Source: Leptospira limi (GTDB lineage: Bacteria; Spirochaetota; Leptospiria; Leptospirales; Leptospiraceae). Taken from it: DNA of 64,000 nucleotides. This document shows positions 18,735-26,520 of this stretch, one piece after another; positions within the stretch are counted from its first letter, which is position 1, and each line of letters begins with the position of its first letter. The DNA lies in assembly GCF_026151395.1 (NCBI RefSeq), contig NZ_JAMQPV010000002.1, forward strand, positions 248,001 to 312,000, in the 5' to 3' direction. Under the pieces are notes generated by a model that did not search any database, was not told the origin of the DNA, and saw nothing but the letters and a program-made list of their open reading frames with translations. Position numbers and translations under genes: made by a program.

Positions 18735-18768
18735 TCGAAGAAAAAATACAGAACTCCAAATAATGGTC

Positions 18769-18789
18769 GATTGAATTTTAAATTCAATC
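18769..18789. promoter_or_regulatory. 21-bp palindrome upstream of the PAS-kinase
   Basis: Arms GATTGAATTT and AAATTCAATC flank a single T, a perfect 10-1-10 inverted repeat about 60 bases before the kinase start. It suits an operator for a dimeric regulator. As RNA it would be too AT-rich and loopless for a good terminator. Confidence 0.4.
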
Positions 18790-18830
18790 AATAATTTAGA
18801 AATTTTCTAATATACGAATGGATTTAAATG

Positions 18831-19080
18831 CTAGGAATTTTTTATTTTTATCGCTGATTTTATGACAAAAAGTACGATTCGTATTCTTACCAATCCTGAA
18901 TACACCCAGACAGGCCAATCACTCCACTTGGGATAAAATAGCCATATTTTTAAAGAGGGGATGGAAGAAACGAGAATTCCATCGTTTCTTCCAAAATAGG
19001 CTAACGAACATTTTGTCCTTCCGTATTTCGCATACATACCAGATTGCAAACTTTGTGCAGACTGAACGTAGGAATCTCCA
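18831..19080 (-). pseudogene. possible gene remnant
   Basis: The minus-strand frame ending at TAG (18831-18833) is open for about 80 codons back to a TAA. Its upstream half reads like real protein (SIPNGDSYVQSAQSLQSG, then AKYGRTKCSLAYFGRNDG), while the C-terminal half turns irregular. An internal ATG at 19049 has no ribosome-binding site. I cannot name a family. It could be a decayed gene end or a chance frame. Confidence 0.25.
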
Positions 19081-19373
19081 TTTGGAATGCTAAAACCTTA
19101 ATTTCAACTAAGAAATAGCGCTTGTTATTTGTGTCGTCTCCCAATTGATAGATTCAGGATACTTTTTTCACTAGTTAATTCCACTGTTGTTTCTAAAACA
19201 TTTCGATGCCGCGTGGTATTAGGAGAAAATAGGTATCGTCCATTTCAATGTAAGATCGGATCAGACCTTAGTTTTCCAGGCAAAAGCAAAACTATGAACT
19301 TTATTAAATTTAAAATTTTATAAGCGAGGAATACTTTTGCTTAAAATTAGTTTGTGTGATAGAGAGGACGTAT

Positions 19374-19413
19374 TGGGTGGCGGGTCTAGAACCCCACCCA
19401 ATTCAGGGCGGGG
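19374..19413. repeat. GC-rich hairpin, candidate dispersed repeat
   Basis: TGGGTGG (19374-19380) pairs with CCACCCA (19394-19400); a further GGT/ACC extends the stem after a 2-base bulge, leaving a CTAGA loop. A GGGCGGGG run follows at 19406-19413. It is much richer in GC than the flanks and lies 33 bases after the xer stop. On the xer strand no T-run follows it, so it is a poor intrinsic terminator. Confidence 0.4.
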
Positions 19414-19432
19414 ATACAAAATTCACGCGAAC

Positions 19433-20368
19433 TCATTTCTTCGCATGCGGATGCGCATTTCGATACACTTCTTTCAATCGGTCTCTCGAAACACTCAAAT
19501 ACACCTGTGTAGATGACAAAGAAGAATGACCAAGTAACTCTTGTACGGCGCGAATATCAGCACCTGCATTCAATAAATCAGTAGCAAAGGTATGTCTAAA
19601 CTTGTGAGGAGTAATTGCTTTTTCCATACCCATCACAGACCTACGTTCCGCTAGAATATAACGAATCCCACGAGTTGTTAATTTTCCACCACGTTGGTTT
19701 AAAAAGATTTCATCGGGACCACTATTCCCACGTTCTTCCAAATAATCTTTGAGAGCTTCTCTTGCTTCAGGTCCAATGAAAACAAATCTTTCTTTCCTTC
19801 GTTTTCCCATCACTTTAAGAGATGTTAACTCCTCATTCAAGTCACTTAACTTTGCATTGACTAATTCGAACACACGAAGGCCTGTGCTATACAAAACTTC
19901 CACAATGGCTTTGTCCCGTTTTCCAAGGACTTCTTTTTTTTCAGGATCTTCATAATCCAGAATGTCTTCTGTTTCAATTGGTGTGAAATTTTTAGGTAAC
20001 TTCTTCTTGGTTTTAGGAAAACTCACCTGTAAGATTGGATTGGCTCCAATTTTTTCTTCCCTGAATAAAAATTTATAAAACGTACGTAACGATGAAAGTT
20101 TGCGACTTTGTGTTCGTTTGTCTTGTTTCTTAGTGGATTTTAAATCAGAAAAGTAAGCCCTCACGTCCAAAACATCAACACTCAATATATCAATTTCTTC
20201 TTTTAGACAAAACTCAAAGAAAAATTTCAAATCTCGTAAATAAGCAAATAAGGTATGCTCTGAATAATTTTTTTCAATTTTTAAGTAGGTGCGGTAACTG
20301 CGAAATAAATCCGCCATTACTTGGGGAAAATGCTCGGGAATTTGGACTTCGAGGGCTGGCAGGGTCAT
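19433..20368 (-). CDS. tyrosine recombinase XerC/XerD
   Basis: Resolves chromosome dimers at dif by site-specific recombination. An N-terminal SAM-like DNA-binding domain (about 18-105) is followed by the catalytic domain with all key residues visible: Arg165 (STGLRVFEL), Lys189 (VMGKRRKER), His255 and Arg258 (PHKFRHTFA), His281 (LLGHSSLS) and the nucleophile Tyr290 (TQVYLS). At 311 residues it is the standard Xer length, not that of an integron or phage integrase, and no att-like repeats surround it. Sequence alone does not tell XerC from XerD. The gene is divergent from recA. Confidence 0.93.
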   Translation of the reverse strand: MTLPALEVQIPEHFPQVMADLFRSYRTYLKIEKNYSEHTLFAYLRDLKFFFEFCLKEEIDILSVDVLDVRAYFSDLKSTKKQDKRTQSRKLSSLRTFYKFLFREEKIGANPILQVSFPKTKKKLPKNFTPIETEDILDYEDPEKKEVLGKRDKAIVEVLYSTGLRVFELVNAKLSDLNEELTSLKVMGKRRKERFVFIGPEAREALKDYLEERGNSGPDEIFLNQRGGKLTTRGIRYILAERRSVMGMEKAITPHKFRHTFATDLLNAGADIRAVQELLGHSSLSSTQVYLSVSRDRLKEVYRNAHPHAKK

Positions 20369-20623
20369 ACAAGAAACCTATCGGCTAAGTTTTCTTTCTC
20401 CTCCTCTAAAAAAATACTATACAAGTACTTACATTTTGTTTAGTGTTGAAAACGGAAAAAAAAAGACATAATCCAGAAAAATTCCCCACTCTTCCTAATT
20501 TGTCCCAGGCCTAATGCATAATGGAGTCACTTCGGAAGAGAAAAAGAGTGGAATTCGGAAGGGATGGGTTCATCCTTGAGAGAGTCAGTCGGATTTTTTA
20601 AAACCAACTGGCCAAGTCCCCTA

Positions 20624-20650
20624 CCTAGTCTTTCGGAACACCGACTTAGG
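20624..20650 (+). promoter_or_regulatory. hairpin ending in the recA ribosome-binding site
   Basis: CCTA (20624-20627) can pair with TAGG (20647-20650), with an inner CGG/CCG stem around an AACA loop. The TAGG arm overlaps the AGGAG Shine-Dalgarno of recA, so the fold could restrict ribosome access. The stem is short and interrupted. Confidence 0.25.
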
Positions 20651-20664
20651 AGAAAGATTGATTC

Positions 20665-21828
20665 ATGAAAAAAGAGAAAGCTGACAAAGCACAAGACAAA
20701 GAGACCGACCAAAGAAAACAGGCCATTGATGCGGCCCTAGGCCAAATTGAGAAACAATTTGGAAAAGGATCCATTATGCGTCTCGGTGCCGACACACGTA
20801 TGGCTGAGATGAATGTAGTTTCCACTGGATCTTTGGACCTCGACATTGCTTTGGGGATCGGCGGTTTTCCATCTGGTCGAATCATTGAAATCTATGGTCC
20901 AGAATCTTCGGGAAAAACGACTCTTACCTTATCTGCCATTGCGGAAACGCAAAAAAAAGGAGGCATTGCTGCCTTCATCGATGCAGAACACGCACTTGAT
21001 CCATCTTATGCAAAAAAACTTGGTGTCAACGTAGACGACCTTCTCGTCGCCCAACCAGACAATGGGGAAGAAGCACTTGAAATCTGCGAGTCACTCGTTC
21101 GTTCCAATGCAATTGATCTCATCGTCATCGACTCTGTTGCGGCGCTCGTACCAAAGGCGGAGATTGAAGGGGATATGGGTGATTCTCATATGGGTCTGCA
21201 AGCTCGACTCATGTCACAAGCGCTCCGTAAATTAACAGGAACCATTTCCAAATCTAGTACAACTGTTATCTTTATTAACCAAATCCGTATGAAAATTGGT
21301 GTGATGTTCGGAAGTCCTGAGACCACTACTGGTGGTAATGCATTAAAATTCTATGCATCGATCCGACTCGACATTCGTCGCATTGAAACACTCAAAGAAA
21401 AAGAAGAACCAGTTGGTAACCGTGTAAGAGTGAAGGTGGTCAAAAATAAATGTGCACCTCCATTCCGTCAGGCGGAATTTGACATCATGTATGCTAATGG
21501 TATCAATCGTGAAAGTTCACTGATTGACTTGGCAGTTCGCCATGACCTAGTCGCAAAAGCCGGATCTTGGTATTCTTATAATAGTGAAAAAATTGGCCAA
21601 GGTAAGGAACAAGTAAGGAACTTCTTCTTAGAAAATCCAGACATTGCTTTTAAAATTGAAAACCAAGTGAGAGATCTCAATGGATTGCCATTACTCGACC
21701 AAGCGAAGATCCAAACACGCGAAGTGAAATCGATTGAGAGAGATCCAAAGGAAACGAAAGAAACAAAATCTAAACAACCCGTAAGTTTCTCTACCGAAGG
21801 GGACGGAGATATCGCCGTAGGCGAATGA
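20665..21828 (+). CDS. recA: recombinase RecA
   Basis: The ATP-dependent strand-exchange protein of homologous recombination and activator of LexA cleavage. Walker A is GPESSGKT at 78-85. The family core [13 protein letters not shown], the L1/L2 region with [20 protein letters not shown], and the [11 protein letters not shown] segment are standard. At 387 residues it has a charged N-terminal extension of about 15 residues beyond the E. coli start and an acidic, Lys-rich C terminus. AGGAG precedes the ATG. The 296-base upstream region has no recognisable SOS box of the TTTGN5CAAA kind. A strong terminator follows. Confidence 0.98.
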   Translation: MKKEKADKAQDKETDQRKQAIDAALGQIEKQFGKGSIMRLGADTRMAEMNVVSTGSLDLDIALGIGGFPSGRIIEIYGPESSGKTTLTLSAIAETQKKGGIAAFIDAEHALDPSYAKKLGVNVDDLLVAQPDNGEEALEICESLVRSNAIDLIVIDSVAALVPKAEIEGDMGDSHMGLQARLMSQALRKLTGTISKSSTTVIFINQIRMKIGVMFGSPETTTGGNALKFYASIRLDIRRIETLKEKEEPVGNRVRVKVVKNKCAPPFRQAEFDIMYANGINRESSLIDLAVRHDLVAKAGSWYSYNSEKIGQGKEQVRNFFLENPDIAFKIENQVRDLNGLPLLDQAKIQTREVKSIERDPKETKETKSKQPVSFSTEGDGDIAVGE

Positions 21829-21860
21829 AAATAAACAGGCTTTCTTTTTAGGAACCATTG

Positions 21861-21894
21861 ACCGGTTCGGGGTTTCCCGGGCCGGTTTTTTTTT
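21861..21894 (+). terminator. intrinsic terminator of recA
   Basis: ACCGG (21861-21865) pairs with CCGGT (21882-21886), with an inner CGGG/CCCG stem, followed by eight or nine T. It is 32 bases after the recA stop. Confidence 0.9.
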
Positions 21895-21997
21895 ACCTAT
21901 TTTCTCACATTCTTCCTTACGAAAAAAGATATATGAAATTGATAGGAATCAAAATCTATCCACAGTATCTATCCTTCAGAATTCGAGTTTCTAATTT

Positions 21998-23041
21998 ATG
22001 AATCCAAAACTATTCTTATGTATTTTATTATTCTCTTTGCAGTGCCAAGTTGTTAATAACAAACCAAGTGTAACTCAAATGGAATCAAATGAGTTTTCTG
22101 AATGGGCGGGATTATCAACCGATGATCCGGTCCATAAAAAAGAAATGGATACTAGTTGGAACAAATTGATCACTACGAAAGATTTGATCACTGAGTATTT
22201 AAAACAAAAAGACTACCATCCACATGTTAAAACTGTTGTTTATCCATTTAGTGGAATTGATGTATTAAATTTATTTTCCTTTTTTCCTCAATGCCAAAAC
22301 TACATACTCTTCGGATTAGAAGATCCAGGATACCCAACAAAATACAGTGAGTTGTCGGAAAAAGAGAAATCAATTGTCAAGTCTGGGATTCGAAATCTAT
22401 CCGATCATTTAGCTGGCAGAAATTATTTTACATATCGTAAAATGAAAGAGGAAACGAAGAAAAAAGAATTAAATGGTGCTTATCCCGTTTTTGTAGCGTT
22501 CTTGAAACGAATGGGTAAAGAAATTCTGGAATCAAAAGAAGAAACAATTTCTGGAAACGGAATCACTTACAAAGGATTCACCTTACTTTTATATGACACC
22601 AAACTTAACAAAAAGGAATCACTTACATATTTTAAAATATTCTTAATTGGCAATGAAGGCATCCCTGGTGATGGATTGTATGAATATTTTTCCAATTTAG
22701 GCGAGATCGGTGTTTTCACAAAATCAGCTGAATACCTCTTTCATGGTGAAAAACGAAAATCTTTCCGAGATTTACTTCTTAAAAATGCAACATTTATTGT
22801 ACAAGATGAATCTGGTTTTCCAATCCGATTGTTTCCAGAAGAATCTTGGAAACGAAGTATGTTTGGAAGATACGAAAAATCTTGGAATTTATCGGGAGCA
22901 GTGACTCCAGAAAATCAACCAGAATTAATCAAACTAAGCAAAGAGACCAACGACCAAATATTACCATTCCCTTTTGGGTACGGTTTTTTAGGAACTAAAG
23001 ACAACAGGCAATCTGCTGTCCTAGTGTTTGAAAAAAAATAG
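21998..23041 (+). CDS. putative lipoprotein, 347 aa, function unknown
   Basis: The N terminus MNPKLFLCILLFSLQC is a short signal peptide ending in a lipobox Cys (16), typical of spirochaetal lipoproteins. The mature protein is soluble and mixed alpha/beta, with no family I recognise. Readable landmarks are PFSGIDVLNLFSFFPQC (about 82-98), which recalls the conserved start of a methyltransferase-like or enhancin-like fold, and a C-terminal PFGYGFLGTKDNRQSAVLVF. It is preceded by the recA terminator, so it has its own promoter, and it converges on an aldo-keto reductase gene 17 bases away. Confidence 0.78.
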   Translation: MNPKLFLCILLFSLQCQVVNNKPSVTQMESNEFSEWAGLSTDDPVHKKEMDTSWNKLITTKDLITEYLKQKDYHPHVKTVVYPFSGIDVLNLFSFFPQCQNYILFGLEDPGYPTKYSELSEKEKSIVKSGIRNLSDHLAGRNYFTYRKMKEETKKKELNGAYPVFVAFLKRMGKEILESKEETISGNGITYKGFTLLLYDTKLNKKESLTYFKIFLIGNEGIPGDGLYEYFSNLGEIGVFTKSAEYLFHGEKRKSFRDLLLKNATFIVQDESGFPIRLFPEESWKRSMFGRYEKSWNLSGAVTPENQPELIKLSKETNDQILPFPFGYGFLGTKDNRQSAVLVFEKK

Positions 23042-23058
23042 AACGTCAAAAAGGGATT

Positions 23059-23886
23059 CTAAACAACCGTCGTTGGATCCCAACAAGTTCTAAAGTTTTC
23101 ATTCCAATGATTGATTTCTTTCATATCCACTGGTGTTAAACTAAAATCATACACATCTGCATTTTCTTTGATACGAATTGGATTTTTTGATTTTGGAATC
23201 ACAACATTTCCAGATTGTAACGACCAGCGAATCAGAATCTGTGCATTGGTTTTATTGTACTTTTTCGCTAAATTCGTAACCCTTTCATCTTCTAATTTTT
23301 GTCCATGCGCTAATGGACTATAAGCTTCTAATAATATCCCATTTTTTTCACAGTATTCTTTTAAAGGTAAGTCTTGTAAAAAAGGATGGTATTCGACTTG
23401 GTTCATGGCTGGAACAATTTGGGAATCTTGTAATAATTCTTCTAAGTGAGGGATCATAAAATTACTTACCCCGATTGACTTTGCCTTCCCTTCTTTTTGG
23501 ATTTTCTCCAAAGCTTTCCAAGAATCTTTCCGTTTCCCTGAAACAGGAAAATGGATCAAATACATATCTACATAATCTGTTCCCAGTTTACTTAACGATA
23601 CATCAATAGCTTTTTGAGCTTCGTCATATCCTTGGTCTGCATTCCATAATTTTGTGACTAAAAATATCTCACTTCGAGGGATACCACTATCTCCAATGGC
23701 TTTCCCTACATCTGCTTCGTTTCCATATATTGCAGCAGTATCAATGTGACGGTAACCTGATTCCAGGGCGGCTTTTACTGCTTCATAACATTCTTTGGGT
23801 CGAGACTTCCAAACACCTAATCCAAGTAAGGGTACAGAAATCGATTGGTTTGTCGCAATTGTTGAAGTAATTTTTAGTTCAGACAT
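23059..23886 (-). CDS. aldo/keto reductase, 275 aa
   Basis: An NADPH-dependent carbonyl reductase of the TIM-barrel AKR family (AKR5/2,5-diketo-gluconate-reductase type). The catalytic tetrad is visible: Asp and Tyr in [15 protein letters not shown] (about 47-61), Lys in LVTKLW (about 76-81) and His in YLIHFPV (about 109-115). The family strings [14 protein letters not shown] and VEYHPFLQ, and the cofactor-site [13 protein letters not shown], are standard. Substrates of such enzymes are broad (aldehydes, sugars, methylglyoxal). It is single, lying downstream of the clpB terminator on the same strand. Confidence 0.93.
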   Translation of the reverse strand: MSELKITSTIATNQSISVPLLGLGVWKSRPKECYEAVKAALESGYRHIDTAAIYGNEADVGKAIGDSGIPRSEIFLVTKLWNADQGYDEAQKAIDVSLSKLGTDYVDMYLIHFPVSGKRKDSWKALEKIQKEGKAKSIGVSNFMIPHLEELLQDSQIVPAMNQVEYHPFLQDLPLKEYCEKNGILLEAYSPLAHGQKLEDERVTNLAKKYNKTNAQILIRWSLQSGNVVIPKSKNPIRIKENADVYDFSLTPVDMKEINHWNENFRTCWDPTTVV

Positions 23887-23902
23887 GTGTATGTCTTAGA
23901 CG

Positions 23903-23936
23903 AAAAGACCCTACCATAGGTTTTCCATGGTAGGGA
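23903..23936 (-). terminator. intrinsic terminator of clpB
   Basis: CCCTACCAT (23909-23917) and ATGGTAGGG (23927-23935) form a perfect 9-bp stem with a 9-base loop. Read on the minus strand it is followed by TCTTTTCG, a short U-rich tail, right after the clpB stop. Confidence 0.75.
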
Positions 23937-23955
23937 TCAAATTTTAAATTTGGAT

Positions 23956-26343
23956 TTATTTTTTGGATCCTACTAACTCTGGGATTGGAGCAAATTGCAA
24001 ATCATCGCCATTCCAATCTGCTCGGTATCTTCCCTCCGCCAGGGTTCCCGATAGGATTGCTTTCGCCAAAGGTCGATTCACAATTCGATTGAAGACACTA
24101 CCTAATGGTCGTGCTCCAAATTTTGGATCAAAACCCTGCTCTCTCAGAATATGCTCTGTACTTTCCGAAAGTTCGACAGAGATTCCTTTCACTTTCAATC
24201 GCTCGTTTAACATACGTAATTGTTTTTCGATCAATTTTTCCATGATGGAAGAATCCAACGAATGATAGGTTAAAATTGCATCCAACCTTCCTAGTACTTC
24301 CGGTTTAAAGTCGGCTTCAATATTTTTTGAATTGGTAGTTAGAATCACAATTGTGTTTTTAAAATTGATGGTTCTACCTTTGTTGTCGGTAAGTCTACCT
24401 TCATCTAAAATTTGAAGTAATATATCGGAAAAGTCTGGATGTGCTTTTTCTACTTCATCGAATAACACAACTGAGTAAGGTTTTCTTCGAATGGCTTCTG
24501 TTAATATTCCACCTTCATCATAACCTACATACCCAGCAGGAGCACCAATTAGTTTCGCAACAGAGTGTTTTTCAGAGTATTCACTCAAATCTAAACGAAC
24601 CAAATTGGTTTCTTGGTCAAATAAAAACTTCGCAATTGCTTTTGCAGTTTCAGTTTTACCAACACCAGTTGGACCCTTTAACAAAAAAGATCCAAGTGGT
24701 CTTGTCTCTGAAGAGATACCTGCATAAGAAGTTAACAAAGTATCTGCAATTTCTCGAATGGATTCTTTTTGACCATACACAACTGAATTTAGATCTTCTT
24801 CTAAGTGGAGTAAATTCTCTTGTTTGGTTTTTAGAATTTTTTCTACTGGTATCCCAGTTTGCCTTGCGATCACAGCAGCGATATGATTACGTTCTAAAAT
24901 CCAACTATTTTGAAATCCACTTAGTTCTTTTTCCAATTCAGGTAAAACTGCGTATTTTAATCGAGAAGCTTCCGTATAATCTGCTCGCTGTTGTGCGGCG
25001 TCTAAATCAAATTTTACTCGATCTATTTTATTTTTGATCGAAGCAATTTGTTTCAAAGAATTGACTTCTTTTTCCCAAACTTGTTTTCCTTCTTGGAACT
25101 TTTTCTCTAAAACTTCAATTTCCTTAAGAATATCCTCGTTTTTCTTTTCTACTTGAGAGTAGATTTTTTTTGAGCGGATTTCACTCTCTAGTTCCACGAG
25201 TTCTGTTGGCATTGCTTCTGCGGAAAGTTTTAAAGCCGATGCAGCTTCATCCACCAAATCGATCGCTTTGTCTGGCAAAAACTTATCAGTGATGTATTGG
25301 TCGGACAAAAGAACTGATGCATAAATAGCCTCATCAGAAATTTTAATCCCATGGTGAATTTCATGTTTATCACGTATTCCCATTAGAATTTCAATGGCAT
25401 CCTCTTTACTTGGTTCGTTTACAGGCACAGCACGAAATCTTCTTTCTAATGCTTGGTCACCAAGGATGTATTTTTGAAATTCATCACCTGTCGTTGCTCC
25501 AATACAATGGAGTTCACCTCTTGCCAAAGCTGGTTTCAGTAAGTTGGCTGCATCCATAGCACCTTCTGTTTTCCCAGCCCCTACCAATTGGTGGATTTCA
25601 TCGATAAACAAAATTGCCTCACCAGCTTGTCCTTTAATATACCGCAAAAGTGCCGTTAGTTTTTCCTCAAATTCACCCCTGTATTTTGTTCCAGCCATTA
25701 ATTGGCCCATATCAAGAGAATAAATGGTTTTCCCTTTTAATACATCAGGAACTCTTCCCTTTACAATTTGTTCTGCTAGACCCTCAACGATTGCCGTCTT
25801 TCCAACTCCAGCACTCCCAACTAACACCGGATTGTTTTTGGACCTTCTACCCAAAATTTCCATTACTGATCTGATTTCTTTACTTCGACCTATTACAGGA
25901 TCCAATTTTCCTTCTTTCGCCAAATCATTGAGATTCACAAGAAAATTTGGTACTTCTTCGTCGGTCTCTTTGATATTCAAATCCTCATAGTTGATCTTTA
26001 ACTCCGGCAAAATCTGAGGCAAAAATTTCAGAAAATCTGCTTCCTTCAGCTCTTCCCTTCCATTCTCAGCAGCTCTGGACGATGCCATGGTAAACCATTG
26101 GGCAAGTTTTGGAGATGTACGAAGTGATTCGAAAGGAATCTCTCCTGAGGCCCGCGCTTGTTTCTTTAAAAATTCATCAACTGTAGATTTATATTTCAGT
26201 AACGCCTTTCCTGAAACAGAAGTGGGTAAGGTCATAAATCCCCATACCAAGTGGTAAGGAGTGATTTCTGTATTTTGCCTGCGAATTGCTTCTGTCTGTG
26301 CAATGTCCAAAGCTCCTTGGACGTTTGAGTCATATTGTTTCAT
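23956..26343 (-). CDS. clpB: ClpB-type AAA+ disaggregase, 795 aa
   Basis: Pulls proteins out of aggregates with DnaK, or feeds a protease. An N-terminal Clp-N repeat region (about 1-130) is followed by AAA-1 with Walker A GSAGVGKT, and then by a coiled-coil middle domain (about 375-480, rich in E/K/L heptads) that marks ClpB instead of ClpA. AAA-2 has Walker A GPTGVGKTETAKAIA, and sensor and C-terminal ClpB-small domains follow. It is shorter than E. coli ClpB (857) through a trimmed N domain and middle domain. GAGGAAA precedes the ATG. A CIRCE operator lies in its leader, so HrcA heat-shock control is very likely. Confidence 0.88.
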   Translation of the reverse strand: MKQYDSNVQGALDIAQTEAIRRQNTEITPYHLVWGFMTLPTSVSGKALLKYKSTVDEFLKKQARASGEIPFESLRTSPKLAQWFTMASSRAAENGREELKEADFLKFLPQILPELKINYEDLNIKETDEEVPNFLVNLNDLAKEGKLDPVIGRSKEIRSVMEILGRRSKNNPVLVGSAGVGKTAIVEGLAEQIVKGRVPDVLKGKTIYSLDMGQLMAGTKYRGEFEEKLTALLRYIKGQAGEAILFIDEIHQLVGAGKTEGAMDAANLLKPALARGELHCIGATTGDEFQKYILGDQALERRFRAVPVNEPSKEDAIEILMGIRDKHEIHHGIKISDEAIYASVLLSDQYITDKFLPDKAIDLVDEAASALKLSAEAMPTELVELESEIRSKKIYSQVEKKNEDILKEIEVLEKKFQEGKQVWEKEVNSLKQIASIKNKIDRVKFDLDAAQQRADYTEASRLKYAVLPELEKELSGFQNSWILERNHIAAVIARQTGIPVEKILKTKQENLLHLEEDLNSVVYGQKESIREIADTLLTSYAGISSETRPLGSFLLKGPTGVGKTETAKAIAKFLFDQETNLVRLDLSEYSEKHSVAKLIGAPAGYVGYDEGGILTEAIRRKPYSVVLFDEVEKAHPDFSDILLQILDEGRLTDNKGRTINFKNTIVILTTNSKNIEADFKPEVLGRLDAILTYHSLDSSIMEKLIEKQLRMLNERLKVKGISVELSESTEHILREQGFDPKFGARPLGSVFNRIVNRPLAKAILSGTLAEGRYRADWNGDDLQFAPIPELVGSKK

Positions 26344-26358
26344 AGTGTTTCCTCACTT

Positions 26359-26385
26359 TTAGCACTCTAAGGCTTAGACTGCTAA
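26359..26385. promoter_or_regulatory. CIRCE operator (HrcA binding site) upstream of clpB
   Basis: TTAGCACTC (26359-26367), 9 bases, then GACTGCTAA (26377-26385). This is the CIRCE consensus TTAGCACTC-N9-GAGTGCTAA with a single mismatch. It begins 16 bases upstream of the clpB start codon, in the usual leader position, and would repress clpB until heat stress inactivates HrcA. Confidence 0.9.
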
Positions 26386-26520
26386 TTTTACGTTCTGAAT
26401 ACAAGTTTTTTTTGAAAAGGGCTTTCTCAGATGCATTCTTCGTCCAATTCTAGTGAAGTCAGTAGGAAGATTGGAACCAAACCCTTGGGAACAACAGGTA
26501 CCACAATGAGAGGAGACGGG

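Larger units (their letters stand above)
18709..19432. other. 724-base region without a convincing gene
   Basis: AT-rich spacer between the xer gene and the PAS-kinase. It holds a 12-bp palindrome (18723-18734), a 21-bp palindrome (18769-18789), a protein-like minus-strand frame (18831-19080) and a GC-rich hairpin (19374-19400). Short plus-strand frames such as 19129-19323 have no ribosome-binding site and unlikely composition, and I do not call them. Confidence 0.6.

Noticed and set aside
19433..20368. Xer recombinase as a phage or integron integrase
   Set aside because: Standard Xer length, no attachment-site repeats, no mobile genes nearby.
20369..20664. SOS box (TTTG-N5-CAAA) in the recA upstream region
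   Set aside because: No match found on either strand by eye; recA may be regulated by another LexA motif or not by LexA.
24441..25037. 198-codon frame on the plus strand opposite clpB
   Set aside because: Antisense to a strongly conserved coding region, Leu/His/Gln-rich, no ribosome-binding site.
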